Below, piece after piece: positions 19,245-27,649 of a stretch of 47,042 bases of DNA. The DNA is taken from NCBI GenBank assembly GCA_017848055.1, contig JAGALZ010000044.1, positions 1 to 47,042 on the forward strand. Reading direction: 5' to 3'. Under the pieces are notes generated by a model. It was not told where the DNA came from, made no database searches, and saw only the letters and a program-made list of their open reading frames with translations. Origin of the DNA: Oscillospiraceae bacterium. Its GTDB lineage: Bacteria > Bacillota > Clostridia > Oscillospirales > Ruminococcaceae. Positions within the stretch are counted from its first letter, which is position 1. Each line of letters opens with the position of its first letter. The position numbers and the translations under genes are program-made.

Positions 19245-21602
19245 TCAAAGCTTTGTTATCTTCGCAAATTTCGCCATAATCTTCTTTGTGCCAACCTTGT
19301 CGAATGCTATCTCAAGAGCCGTGTCGGTAGCGGTCGGAGTAGCACCGAGCACAGTACCCTCGCCGAAAATCTTGTGTGAAACCCTGTCGCCAATGGCAAA
19401 GCTCTGCGCAGGAGCCGAGGTTGCCTGACTTGCGGATTTTTTGATAGCCGAAAGCTGCTTCTGCAGTGACACACTCATAGCACCCGTTATGTTCTTTGAA
19501 GGTGCAGGCTTTGAATTTATGACCTTTTCAAATGTGCTTTCGATGTTGTCCTTAGGAAGCTCCTTGAGGAAGCGTGAAGGCTGGTTATAGCTGACGTTTC
19601 CGTATAAAAGACGCTCTCTTGCGTGGGTGAGGTATAAAACCTTCTTTGCTCTTGTGATTGCAACGTAGGCAAGTCGGCGTTCTTCCTCAATATCAGCGTC
19701 AGTTTCCATGCTTCTTGCCGACGGGAATAAGTTCTCTTCCATACCCGCAACAAATACTGTCGGGAATTCAAGGCCCTTAGCTGCGTGCATTGTCATAAGT
19801 GCAACGTAATCTGCGTTCTCGTCAAGAGAATCAATGTCAGTATAGAGTGCAATTTCCTCAAGGAAACCGCTGAGCGACGGGTTTTCTGCCTGCTCTGTGT
19901 AGTTTACCATTGTGGATTTAAGCTCGTTTATGTTTTCAAGTCTTGTCGCACCCTCGTCACCCTGCAAAAGAAGAGCCTGCTGGTAGCCGGATTTGTCCAT
20001 AAGCTCATCGAGAAGCTTGTCAAGCGGCTGAGTCTGTGCAATCTCCGCAAGCTCATCAAACATCTCAGCAACCGCTGTCAGCTGCTTTGACCTCTTTGAA
20101 AGCGGAGCTAAATTCTCCGAATCACGCATAACCTGAACAGGGGAATCCCCAAGGTCAGAGGAAATCTGCTCGATGAGTGTAACAGTAGCGTCGCCGATTC
20201 CACGCTTTGGCTCGTTGATAATTCTCTTGAGTCTTAAAAGGTCGGAGTTGTTGTCAATAACGTGAAGATAAGCTAAAACGTCCCTGATTTCCTTTCTGTC
20301 GTAGAACTTTACGCCGCCGAAAATTCTGTAGGAAATACCGCTTGCAATCATAGCTTGTTCAATAGCGTTTGACTGTGCGTTTGTGCGGTATAAAACAGCG
20401 TGGTCAGAATATTTTTCGCCCTTTCCGATGTTTTCGAGAATAGTTTCTGCAATGAATCTCGCTTCGCTTGCGGCATTCTCGGACTTGTGAACGTTGACCT
20501 TTTCCCCGTCACCCGAAGCTGTCCAGAGATTCTTTCCCTTACGCTCATTGTTGTTCTTGATAAGCTCGTTTGCGCAGGTCAGAATATTCTGAGTGGAGCG
20601 GTAATTCTGTTCAAGTCTTATAACACAGCAGTTTTCAAACTGCCCCTCAAACTGAAGAATGTTTTCAATGGTCGCACCTCTGAACTTGTAGATACTCTGG
20701 TCATCATCACCTACAACGCAGAGATTTCTGCTTTTTGCCGACAGCATCGAAACAAGCTTGTACTGAACCATGTTTGTGTCCTGATACTCGTCAACAACAA
20801 TGTACTTGTAAAGATTCTGATAGTGATTGAGAACGTCGGGATTCTGCTCAAAAAGCTCAACAGTCTTGCAGATAAGGTCGTCAAAGTCCATTGCGTTTGC
20901 TTCCTTGAGTCTGCGCTGATAGAGCTTGTAGATGTTAGCATATACCTTCATTCGGTAGTCGTTGCCGACACTCTTTTCAAATTCGTCAGGATAAATCATC
21001 TGGTCTTTTGCTTTTGAAATAACTCCGAGTGCCGATTTTATCGGGAACATCTTGTCCGATACGTCAAGCTCAGAAAGACAGCCCTTTATAAGTCTCTTCT
21101 GGTCGTCGGCATCGTAAATTGTGAAAGAAGGGGTGTAGCCGAGTGCTGTGCATTCTCTTCTTAAAATTCTGACGCATGCAGAGTGGAAGGTTGCAGCGGT
21201 GATTCCTTCACCCTCGTCGCCAAGCATATTTTTAAGTCTTTCTTTCAGTTCGCCTGCCGCCTTGTTAGTAAAAGTAATGGCAAGAATGTTCCAAGGCTTT
21301 ACGCAGTCGGTTGCAACAATGCTTCTGAGTGTAAGGTTGTCACTAGTAAGTCCGTTTGCGTAATCTTCTAAAAATCTAAGCTCTTCGTCAGTTGCATTGC
21401 TGTCAGATGTGCAGTGGTAAGCATTTCCGAAGAAAATCATATTTGCAATACGGTTTACTAAAACTGTTGTCTTTCCGCTTCCTGCTCCGGCAAGAATAAG
21501 CAGCGGCCCGTTTATCTTGAAGACCGCCTGCCTCTGCTGCTCGTTCATTCTCGAAAAGTATTTTTCAAGTGCAAGCCTTTTAAGCTCATTGAAGGATTTC
21601 AT
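19245..21602 (-). CDS. pcrA: ATP-dependent DNA helicase PcrA/UvrD
   Basis: PcrA is the superfamily 1 3'-5' helicase for nucleotide excision repair, replication-transcription conflict and plasmid replication. I place the start at ATG 21602 (MKSFNELKRLALEKYFSRMN), which has AAAGGAG upstream; a frame extension to 21719 overlaps the promoter and is unlikely. That gives 785 residues. Motifs: Q-motif MNEQQRQAV, Walker A ILAGAGSGKTT, motif II VVDEYQDTN, motif III VVGDDDQSIYKFRGA and LEQNYRS, and late motifs MTMHAAKGLEFPTVF and YVAITRA. The C-terminal 50 residues (FAIGDRVSHKIFGEGTVLG) form the PcrA Tudor-like domain that contacts RNA polymerase. It leads a probable two-gene unit with the flavin reductase-like gene. 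Confidence 0.96.
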   Translation of the reverse strand: MKSFNELKRLALEKYFSRMNEQQRQAVFKINGPLLILAGAGSGKTTVLVNRIANMIFFGNAYHCTSDSNATDEELRFLEDYANGLTSDNLTLRSIVATDCVKPWNILAITFTNKAAGELKERLKNMLGDEGEGITAATFHSACVRILRRECTALGYTPSFTIYDADDQKRLIKGCLSELDVSDKMFPIKSALGVISKAKDQMIYPDEFEKSVGNDYRMKVYANIYKLYQRRLKEANAMDFDDLICKTVELFEQNPDVLNHYQNLYKYIVVDEYQDTNMVQYKLVSMLSAKSRNLCVVGDDDQSIYKFRGATIENILQFEGQFENCCVIRLEQNYRSTQNILTCANELIKNNNERKGKNLWTASGDGEKVNVHKSENAASEARFIAETILENIGKGEKYSDHAVLYRTNAQSNAIEQAMIASGISYRIFGGVKFYDRKEIRDVLAYLHVIDNNSDLLRLKRIINEPKRGIGDATVTLIEQISSDLGDSPVQVMRDSENLAPLSKRSKQLTAVAEMFDELAEIAQTQPLDKLLDELMDKSGYQQALLLQGDEGATRLENINELKSTMVNYTEQAENPSLSGFLEEIALYTDIDSLDENADYVALMTMHAAKGLEFPTVFVAGMEENLFPSARSMETDADIEEERRLAYVAITRAKKVLYLTHARERLLYGNVSYNQPSRFLKELPKDNIESTFEKVINSKPAPSKNITGAMSVSLQKQLSAIKKSASQATSAPAQSFAIGDRVSHKIFGEGTVLGATPTATDTALEIAFDKVGTKKIMAKFAKITKL

Positions 21603-21644
21603 ATCTATGTAAAGCTCCTTTTTGGTAATAGTGTTATGTATAAC

Positions 21645-21673
21645 ATTATACCACAATCGGCGATTTATTAAAA
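21645..21673 (-). promoter_or_regulatory. Probable promoter of pcrA
   Basis: On the minus strand TATAAT (21650-21645) is preceded by TGTGG, giving an extended -10 (TGnTATAAT). The -35 region 17 nt upstream (TTTTAA) is weak. Confidence 0.6.
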
Positions 21674-21750
21674 GACTTTTGCCGAAAATAATCAAGATAA
21701 AATTTTTGTGAAATATCAAAAATACACTAGCTTTTTCAAAAGCTATGATG

Positions 21751-21756
21751 TATAAT
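21751..21756 (+). promoter_or_regulatory. Candidate -10 box of the AI-2E/tadA unit
   Basis: TATAAT lies at 21751-21756, 38 nt before the ATG, in the divergent gap with pcrA. No convincing -35 element is seen at 17 nt. Confidence 0.4.
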
Positions 21757-21793
21757 ATATATGTATAGCTTATTTTTACAGGGAGTGCAAAAA

Positions 21794-23071
21794 ATGAAAT
21801 TCAGTCCTAATAAAAAGTATAATACCATAGCCGTCTACGCAATTATAGTAATTGCAATAAGCATGCTCATGGTAATTGCGATTTTTAAGTTCTCAACCAT
21901 ATCCTCAATAGTTTCAAAGGTTCTCGGCATTCTCTCACCGGTATTCTGGGGACTTGGTATTGCGTTCCTTCTCAATCCGCTTATGAACGTAATTGAGAAG
22001 ACACTTAAGCGCTATGTAATTAAAAAGCCGCATCCGACTCTTTTGCGAGCTATATCGGTAACGCTCACCTGCGTCTTCTTCGTTGCACTGTTGGGCGGAC
22101 TTCTGTACATTGTAATTCCTGCCTTTGCCGACAGTATGACAAACATGGGCGAGAATATCACGAATATGTATAATAAGCTGTATGACTGGACAGAACGTGT
22201 TCTGAGTGATAATCCAAATCTTGAATCAATCGTCAAGGAAAAGATTGACGACTTTACATCAAACCTTAATTCGCTGTTTGATAAGGTTCAGCCGATGCTG
22301 GGGGATATTGTTTCGGGAGCATGGAACTTTGTAAATGTCCTCTTTGATTTTGTTTTGGGCTTTATTGTTTCGATTTACATCCTTGTCAGCAAGGAAACCC
22401 TGCAGGCACAGTTCAAAAAGCTTTTCGTTGCCACCTTCAAGCGTTCAACCTGCAACGAAATTTTCAGAATTACTTCAATGTCCTGCAAGACATTCGGTAA
22501 CTTCCTTACAGGTAAGATAATTGACTCTGTAATAATCGGTATAATGTGCTTCTTTGGATGCTGGATTCTTGATATTCCGTATTATGTGCTTATCGCAGTA
22601 ATTGTCGGAATCACAAACGTTATCCCGTATTTCGGCCCGTTTATAGGCGCAATCCCATCCGCCGCACTTGTCCTTTTCGTAGAACCCAGAAAGTGTATAG
22701 TATTTGTAATCTTTATCTTCATACTCCAGCAGTTCGACGGAAATATCTTAGGCCCGAAGATTCTCGGCGGTGTTACAGGACTTCCGACATTCTGGGTGCT
22801 GGTTGCACTGTTTGTCGGCGGCGGACTTTTCAAGGTTTTAGGACTCCTTCTCGCAGTTCCTGCTTGCTCGGTTGCGTATGAGCTTTTAAAGGAAAACACA
22901 AGAAAGAAGCTCCGCAGAAAGAATATGCCTACAGAAACAAAGGACTATATCTCGGACATCTCAAGGCTGTATCCCGCATCGGACAAGAAGGAAGGACTTA
23001 CAGTCGAGGAGCTTGAAAGTATTATAATTCCTTCAGCTGACGAAGTCAACGAGGTAAAGCTGGATGTGTAA
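21794..23071 (+). CDS. AI-2E family transporter (permease-like membrane protein)
   Basis: The start at ATG 21794 is supported by GGGAG at 21781-21785; an in-frame ATG at 21761 lies ahead of that site. The 425-residue protein has an N-terminal pair of helices (YAIIVIAISMLMVIAIF; ILSPVFWGLGIAFLLNP), a third (VTLTCVFFVALLGGLLYIV), then a soluble segment of about 100 residues, and a C-terminal cluster of five or so helices. The cluster includes the family hallmarks ITNVIPYFGPFIGAIPS and DGNILGPKILG. The family (PF01594) includes a proposed autoinducer-2 exporter and Na+/H+ antiporters, so the substrate is undetermined. The C-terminal 50 residues are acidic and cytoplasmic. The stop overlaps the tadA start by 8 nt, suggesting cotranscription. 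Confidence 0.92.
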   Translation: MKFSPNKKYNTIAVYAIIVIAISMLMVIAIFKFSTISSIVSKVLGILSPVFWGLGIAFLLNPLMNVIEKTLKRYVIKKPHPTLLRAISVTLTCVFFVALLGGLLYIVIPAFADSMTNMGENITNMYNKLYDWTERVLSDNPNLESIVKEKIDDFTSNLNSLFDKVQPMLGDIVSGAWNFVNVLFDFVLGFIVSIYILVSKETLQAQFKKLFVATFKRSTCNEIFRITSMSCKTFGNFLTGKIIDSVIIGIMCFFGCWILDIPYYVLIAVIVGITNVIPYFGPFIGAIPSAALVLFVEPRKCIVFVIFIFILQQFDGNILGPKILGGVTGLPTFWVLVALFVGGGLFKVLGLLLAVPACSVAYELLKENTRKKLRRKNMPTETKDYISDISRLYPASDKKEGLTVEELESIIIPSADEVNEVKLDV

Positions 23072-23555
23072 AGTCCAAAGCGATGAGTATTATATGCAGC
23101 GTGCCCTGGAGCTTGCTCAGAAGGCAGCTTCGATAGGAGAGGTTCCCGTTGGTGCTGTTGTCGTGAGAAAGCGTGACGGAAAAATCGTCGGAGAAGGGTA
23201 TAACCTGAGAGAGTGCGAAAAGAATCCTCTTGCCCATGCAGAGATAATTGCAATAAACGAGGCAAGTAAGACCTTAGGCGGCTGGCGGCTTATCGACTGC
23301 GAACTATTTGTTACCCTGGAACCGTGCCCTATGTGCTGTGGAGCAATAATTAACTCCAGAGTCGAAAGGGTAGTGTTCGGAGCTTATGACAAAAAAGCAG
23401 GCTCCTGCTGTTCGGTAACTGACCTGTTTGAACTTCCATATAACCATAAACCCGAGCTTGTCGGTGCTGTTATGGAAGAGCATTGCTCAAAGGTACTCTC
23501 GGACTTTTTCAAAGAGCTGAGAAATATAAAACAGTCCGCTACACAAAGTGAATAA
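23064..23555 (+). CDS. tadA: tRNA-specific adenosine deaminase (wobble A34 to I34)
   Basis: TadA converts adenosine to inosine at the wobble position of tRNA-Arg(ACG). The 163-residue protein has the cytidine deaminase-type zinc site: His58 and catalytic Glu60 in NPLAHAE, and Cys88 and Cys91 in LEPCPMCCGA. The substrate-recognition segment EVPVGAVVV and GAYDKKAGSCCSVTDLF fit TadA rather than guanine or cytosine deaminases. The ATG at 23064 lies inside the end of the AI-2E gene (8-nt overlap), and the upstream ribosome binding site is weak (GAGGTAAAG), so translational coupling is likely. A bidirectional terminator separates it from convergent nagA. Confidence 0.93.
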   Translation: MCKVQSDEYYMQRALELAQKAASIGEVPVGAVVVRKRDGKIVGEGYNLRECEKNPLAHAEIIAINEASKTLGGWRLIDCELFVTLEPCPMCCGAIINSRVERVVFGAYDKKAGSCCSVTDLFELPYNHKPELVGAVMEEHCSKVLSDFFKELRNIKQSATQSE

Positions 23556-23564
23556 CAATCAAAA

Positions 23565-23600
23565 AAGGCTGTGCAGTTTTTTCTGCATAGCCTTAATTTT
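23565..23600. terminator. Bidirectional terminator between tadA and nagA
   Basis: AAGGCTGTGCAG (23565-23576) pairs with CTGCATAGCCTT (23583-23594), a 12-bp stem with one G-U pair and a TTTTTT loop. T-runs follow on the plus strand, and an A-run precedes on the left, which is a T-run for the minus strand. Confidence 0.88.
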
Positions 23601-24739
23601 TAGTATGAATATTCGATTTCTCCGCCCTTGATTACATATCGGATGTCAAGCGATTTGTCAAGCAGGAGAATATCTGCACTTGCGTCCTGAGATAATGTAC
23701 CGCATATATTGTCTATTCCAAGTGATTTTGCAGGAGTTATCGTGCATGACTTGATAGCGTCAGCTAGCGGTATTCCCATATCAAGTACCGCAGTTTTCAG
23801 ACAGTCATATAAGGATGCAACAGACCCCGCAAGTGTCCCGTCTTTAAGAGTTGCCCTGTGACCTGACTTTATTACATTCTGACCGCCGAGAGTATACTCT
23901 CCGTCAGGCATTCCCGTTGCACTCATGCTGTCGCTTATCATGCATAAACGCCCGGCACCCAGAAGCTTGAAAGTGGCTCTTACAACTGAAGGGGATATGT
24001 GCTCACCATCACAAATCAGCTCAGCATAGGTGTTCTCCGAATCAAACACCGCACCGATTACGCCAGGCTCTCTGTGATTGAATGGTAACATCGCATTGTA
24101 AAGATGTGTAACGTGATTTGCACCTGCCTTGAAAGCCGATATTGCCTCGCTGTAGGTCGCCGCTGTGTGAGCAAGCGAAACAACACAGCTATCCTTTACC
24201 TTCGATATGAAGTCCACAGCGCCCTCAGCCTCAGGTGCAACCGTTACCTGCCGTATAAGTCCCTGCGAAACATTTTGCAAGTGATAAAAAAGCTTTTCAT
24301 CAGGACTTTTTATGTGACGCTCATTTTGTGCTCCCTTTTTCTCAGGTGAGATAAACGGCCCTTCCAGTGTGATGCCTTTGATTGAACTGTCATTTGCGGC
24401 ATACTGCGAAACAGATTGAACAATTCTTTCAAGCTCATATGCCGGAAGCGTCATAGTGGTCGGAACAATGCTCGTCACACCACGGCTCAGCTCGTACTGA
24501 GAGATTTTTTCAAACGCTTCTGCCGTACCGTCGCAGAAATCATAGCCCGCCGCACCGTGAAGATGAATGTCCACAAGCCCCGGGATAACATATAATCCCG
24601 TAGCATCTATGACTTGTTCGGTATGAGATATATCAGAATTCCCGTATTGTATTTCAGCGATTTTGTTTCCGCTTATGTGTAAGCTGCCTGAGCTGAAATT
24701 CCCGTCACTTGTGAAAATTTCGCCGTTTGAAATAACCAT
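23600..24739 (-). CDS. nagA: N-acetylglucosamine-6-phosphate deacetylase
   Basis: NagA removes acetate from GlcNAc-6-phosphate, the step before NagB deamination, in amino sugar use and cell-wall recycling. The 379-residue amidohydrolase starts at ATG 24739, behind GGGAGAGG. The metal and substrate motifs are present: VDIHLHG (about residues 56-62), TLEGPF with the metal-binding Glu, SLAHT, HLYNAM, LICDGEHI and ISDSMSATG, which carries the catalytic Asp. No nagB or sugar transporter lies beside it, which is unusual. It has its own promoter in the 79-nt gap after the metal ATPase gene. Confidence 0.96.
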   Translation of the reverse strand: MVISNGEIFTSDGNFSSGSLHISGNKIAEIQYGNSDISHTEQVIDATGLYVIPGLVDIHLHGAAGYDFCDGTAEAFEKISQYELSRGVTSIVPTTMTLPAYELERIVQSVSQYAANDSSIKGITLEGPFISPEKKGAQNERHIKSPDEKLFYHLQNVSQGLIRQVTVAPEAEGAVDFISKVKDSCVVSLAHTAATYSEAISAFKAGANHVTHLYNAMLPFNHREPGVIGAVFDSENTYAELICDGEHISPSVVRATFKLLGAGRLCMISDSMSATGMPDGEYTLGGQNVIKSGHRATLKDGTLAGSVASLYDCLKTAVLDMGIPLADAIKSCTITPAKSLGIDNICGTLSQDASADILLLDKSLDIRYVIKGGEIEYSY

Positions 24740-24779
24740 AAAACCTCTCCCGTAAAGCTTTGTGTTTTCGATTACTGTA

Positions 24780-24807
24780 AGTATAACATAAATCTGCGGT
24801 AAGTCAA
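24780..24807 (-). promoter_or_regulatory. Promoter of nagA
   Basis: Minus strand TTGACT (24807-24802), a 16-nt spacer and TATACT (24785-24780), about 40 nt before the nagA ATG. Confidence 0.65.
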
Positions 24808-24818
24808 GAGAGGCAGGA

Positions 24819-26660
24819 TTACTTTTTCATCGTCCTCATTGCGTTAAGGATTGCAAGCACCGAAACACCAACGTCCGCAAATACCGCAAGCCACATTCCT
24901 GCGTAGCCGAGCGCTCCGAGAAGCAGTACAATAAGCTTTACCGAAAGTGCAAAAACAATATTCTGCCTTGCAATTGAAACCGCCTTGCGTGATAGCCTGA
25001 TAGCAAGCGGGAGCTTGCAAAGCTTGTCGTCCATAAGTACAATGTCTGCCGCCTCAATTGCCGCATCACTGCCAAGTCCGCCCATTGCAATTCCGACATC
25101 AGCTCTTGTAAGAACGGGAGCGTCGTTTATTCCATCACCGACAAACACCAGCGTGCCGTCATCAGTTTTGTTTTTGAGAAGCTCCTCTACAGCCTCAACC
25201 TTGTCATAGGGGAGAAGCCTTGCTCTGTAGGAATCGAGGGAAAGCAATGAAGCAATCTTCTTTGCCGACTCTTCGTTGTCACCCGTGAGCATGATTCTGT
25301 TTCTGATGCCGAGCTCATAAAGCTTATCCATCGATTCTTTTGCGTCCTGCTTTATCTCGTCGCTGATGAAAATTCTGCCGACAAATCTGCCGTCTGTAGC
25401 AACCAATACCTCGGTCGCGCCCGCTGTACAGTTGCCTTCTGTTACCTGCGCACCGACCTTTTCCATAAGCTTTTTGTTTCCTACCGCAACAGTCTTTTCA
25501 CCAACTACAGCTACAATTCCCATTCCCGAAAGCTCTCTGATATCAGACACGGGCAGGGAAAGCTGTTTGCCGTACTTTTCGACTATTGCCCTTGCAATAG
25601 GGTGAGTCGAGCTTTTCTCAGCGTGTGCCGCAAGCTCCAGCAGTTCTTTCTCGCTTATCCCTTCACATTCACATCCGACAACCTTAAAGCAACCCTTTGT
25701 CAATGTGCCTGTCTTGTCAAATACAGTGTGCGAAGCCTTCGCAAGCTGTTCAATATAGCATGAGCCCTTAATAAGTATTCCGTTTTTGGAAGCTGAGCCG
25801 ATTGCACCGAAGAAGGTGAGCGGCACCGAAATTACAAGCGCACAAGGGCAGGAGATTACGAGAAATATAAGTGCCCTTCTTATCCATTCTGAAGGTGAGC
25901 CGAAAATGTGTGACGGTATAACCGCAAGTGCAAGAGCCGAGAAAACAACAATCGGCGTGTAGTATCTTGCGAAGCGTGTGATAAAAGCCTCGCTCTTTGA
26001 TTTCTTGTCGGCGGCTGTTTCAACAAGCTCTAAGATTTTCGATGCAGTGGATGAGCCGAAGTCGCATACTGTCCTTGCCTTTATAACACCGCTGAGATTT
26101 ATGCATCCGCTCTGTAGCCTGTCGCCGACAGTCACCTCACGGGGAAGAGATTCGCCCGTCAGCGCACTTGTGTCAACAGAGGAATTACCCTCAGTTATCT
26201 CGCAGTCGATAGGCACCTTGCCGCCTGCCTTTATAAGTATCGTTTCTCCGACCATAACCTCATCAGGTGATACCTCAAGCTCTTCGCCGTCCCTTAAAAT
26301 TGTCGCAATATCGGGCCTTATGTCCATAAGTGCGGAGATTGATTTTCTGCTTTTTCCAACAGCAATGCTCTCGAAAAGTTCACCGACTCTGTAAAACAGC
26401 ATTACCGCAACACCCTCAGTGTATTCTCTGAGAATGAAAGCACCGATTGTAGCAATCGCCATAAGAAAGTTCTCGTCAAATACATTGCCCCTTGTTATAT
26501 TTCTGAAAGCTTTTTTCAGTGGCATAAATCCTACAGAAAGATATGCCGCAATGTATAGTGCAAGACTTAATGTCGAGAATTTATCAGTAAGCTTTGCCGC
26601 AATAAGAAGCAGAGCAGAGAGGATTATGCAGTAAAGGCTCTTTCGCTGTTTTCTTGTCAT
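24819..26660 (-). CDS. Heavy-metal (Zn/Cd/Pb-type) translocating P1B ATPase lacking an N-terminal metal-binding domain
   Basis: This 613-residue P-type ATPase uses ATP to export divalent soft metals across the membrane. It has the P1B transmembrane motif CPC (SCPCALVIS), the phosphorylation site DKTGTLT, the nucleotide-binding SSTHPIARA, the hinge GDGINDAP and the actuator TGES. In the last two helices a Lys (SVKLIVLLLGALG) and an Asp-x-Gly (ADVGVS) match the P1B-2 Zn/Cd/Pb subgroup rather than Cu. The protein begins directly with transmembrane helices. The HMA domain normally fused at the N-terminus is absent and instead encoded separately two genes upstream. The start at ATG 26660 is 13 nt after the methyltransferase-like gene, so the three are one operon. 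Confidence 0.94.
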   Translation of the reverse strand: MTRKQRKSLYCIILSALLLIAAKLTDKFSTLSLALYIAAYLSVGFMPLKKAFRNITRGNVFDENFLMAIATIGAFILREYTEGVAVMLFYRVGELFESIAVGKSRKSISALMDIRPDIATILRDGEELEVSPDEVMVGETILIKAGGKVPIDCEITEGNSSVDTSALTGESLPREVTVGDRLQSGCINLSGVIKARTVCDFGSSTASKILELVETAADKKSKSEAFITRFARYYTPIVVFSALALAVIPSHIFGSPSEWIRRALIFLVISCPCALVISVPLTFFGAIGSASKNGILIKGSCYIEQLAKASHTVFDKTGTLTKGCFKVVGCECEGISEKELLELAAHAEKSSTHPIARAIVEKYGKQLSLPVSDIRELSGMGIVAVVGEKTVAVGNKKLMEKVGAQVTEGNCTAGATEVLVATDGRFVGRIFISDEIKQDAKESMDKLYELGIRNRIMLTGDNEESAKKIASLLSLDSYRARLLPYDKVEAVEELLKNKTDDGTLVFVGDGINDAPVLTRADVGIAMGGLGSDAAIEAADIVLMDDKLCKLPLAIRLSRKAVSIARQNIVFALSVKLIVLLLGALGYAGMWLAVFADVGVSVLAILNAMRTMKK

Positions 26661-26673
26661 CGTGAATTTCCCC

Positions 26674-27240
26674 TTAGAATATAAAGTATCTGCCGACCGA
26701 GGACTTGTAGCTTTTGTATTCCTCGCCGAATTTGGCTGAAAGATATTTTTCCTCGCTCAGTATCTGAAGATGCAGGGCAATAGCGGTCGCTGCAACAACC
26801 ACCGCAAGAGGTAAGCTGAAAAACATCATAAGCATACCCAGGAACATAAGGTCAAACGCTAAGAAAGCAGGGTCCCGGCTTATGCGGTAGATTCCGCCTG
26901 TGATAAGCTTTGTTTCTTCGTTTTCAGGAATACCTGCACGCCAGCTGTCACTCATACATATCACAGCCACAGCCAGAATTACGTCAGCGATAAAACACAT
27001 CACCGCACCCACGATTCTTGCGGTAAACGGCATAGCCGATATGTCAAGAATAATGTTTGTAAGTATCAGCAGAATGCTCAGTATCATAATACCGCTGAGT
27101 ACTATTTCAAAAAGCTTCGGCTTTGTTTTTCTGCCTTTGCCCATAACAATTGTGTTTATTCCTTTTGAACGCTGAGATAAGAGCTTTATGATAAATATAA
27201 GAAGCATCGAAATGCCAAGTATCAAAGCTACCGCTCTCAT
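26674..27240 (-). CDS. Isoprenylcysteine/phospholipid methyltransferase-like membrane protein
   Basis: The 188-residue protein has about four hydrophobic helices (1-22, 46-66, 76-96, 126-150) and the C-terminal signature of the ICMT/PEMT family. That signature is DSWRAGIPENEETKLITGGI followed by YRISRDPAFLAFDLMFLG and a final EEKYLSAKFGEEYKSYKSSV. Members bind S-adenosylmethionine at the membrane and methylate small hydrophobic acceptors. The usual RHP or RNP reads RDP here. The substrate in bacteria without protein prenylation is unknown. Its ATG overlaps the stop of the HMA gene (ATGA), and the ATPase gene follows after 13 nt, tying it to metal export. Confidence 0.82.
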   Translation of the reverse strand: MRAVALILGISMLLIFIIKLLSQRSKGINTIVMGKGRKTKPKLFEIVLSGIMILSILLILTNIILDISAMPFTARIVGAVMCFIADVILAVAVICMSDSWRAGIPENEETKLITGGIYRISRDPAFLAFDLMFLGMLMMFFSLPLAVVVAATAIALHLQILSEEKYLSAKFGEEYKSYKSSVGRYFIF

Positions 27241-27455
27241 AATATTATCTCGCAGTCAGGCTCAATCTTGCTGATGATTTTTACAGCCTTTTTCATTATC
27301 TTCGGTAAAAGCTCTTCGTCAGCGTCGATTGTCAGCTTCTGTGAAATAAAGCTGATGCTCACGGAATTGACACCCTCGAGCTTTGAAATTGCGTCTTCCA
27401 TTTTTGCTGCACATGATGCACACTCAAGGTTTTCCATTTTGTATATCTTTTTCAT
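27237..27455 (-). CDS. Stand-alone heavy-metal-associated (HMA) domain protein
   Basis: The 72-residue protein is a single HMA ferredoxin-like fold: MKKIYKMENLECASCAAKME carries the metal-binding CxxC (Cys12, Cys15), followed by the beta-alpha-beta pattern LEGVNSVSISFISQKLTI. An extra acidic/Cys tail (EPDCEIIL) ends the protein and could add a metal ligand. The start at ATG 27455 has AAGGAGAG upstream. It is first in the operon and very likely supplies, in trans, the N-terminal metal-binding domain missing from the ATPase. Confidence 0.9.
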   Translation of the reverse strand: MKKIYKMENLECASCAAKMEDAISKLEGVNSVSISFISQKLTIDADEELLPKIMKKAVKIISKIEPDCEIIL

Positions 27456-27469
27456 AATATCTCTCCTTT

Positions 27470-27486
27470 TGAGAACAATATTCTCA
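27470..27486 (-). promoter_or_regulatory. Operator O2 of the metal operon
   Basis: The dyad TGAGAA-N5-TTCTCA at 27470-27486 lies between the -10 box and the HMA ribosome binding site. It nearly repeats the dyad upstream of the -35 (27532-27554). The placement suits a metal-responsive repressor; the regulator is not in this window. Confidence 0.65.
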
Positions 27487-27498
27487 TTTCTTGATATT

Positions 27499-27527
27499 AT
27501 AATACACTATGCAAAGAAAATTGTCAA
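27499..27527 (-). promoter_or_regulatory. Sigma-A promoter of the HMA-ICMT-ATPase operon
   Basis: Minus strand TTGACA (27527-27522), a 17-nt spacer and TATTAT (27504-27499). Dyads lie on both sides of it. Confidence 0.8.
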
Positions 27528-27531
27528 TTAT

Positions 27532-27554
27532 AATTGAGAACAAAATTCTCAATT
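27532..27554 (-). promoter_or_regulatory. Operator O1 of the metal operon
   Basis: The dyad AATTGAGAA-N5-TTCTCAATT (9-bp arms, 27532-27554) lies 4 nt upstream of the -35 box. It shares the TGAGAA-N5-TTCTCA core with O2; the two centres are 65 bp apart. Confidence 0.65.
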
Positions 27555-27600
27555 TGTATATATGCACAAAATAATTTTGTCCGTACAGACAATTTGTCAT

Positions 27601-27632
27601 AAAAAACACCGCCCCACAAAAGTGAAGCGGTG
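27601..27632 (-). terminator. Terminator of pta
   Basis: On the minus strand CACCGCTTCAC pairs with GTGGGGCGGTG around a TTTT loop (27632-27607, two U-G pairs), followed by TTTTTT (27606-27601). Confidence 0.85.
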
Positions 27633-27649
27633 AGAGATGCAGTATTTAA

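Noticed and set aside
20400..21017. 205-codon plus-strand frame inside pcrA
   Set aside because: Antisense to helicase motifs that are clearly coding on the minus strand.
21603..21719. N-terminal extension of pcrA by 39 residues
   Set aside because: It would cover the extended -10 promoter and the ribosome binding site, and PcrA homologs begin near MNEQQRQAV.
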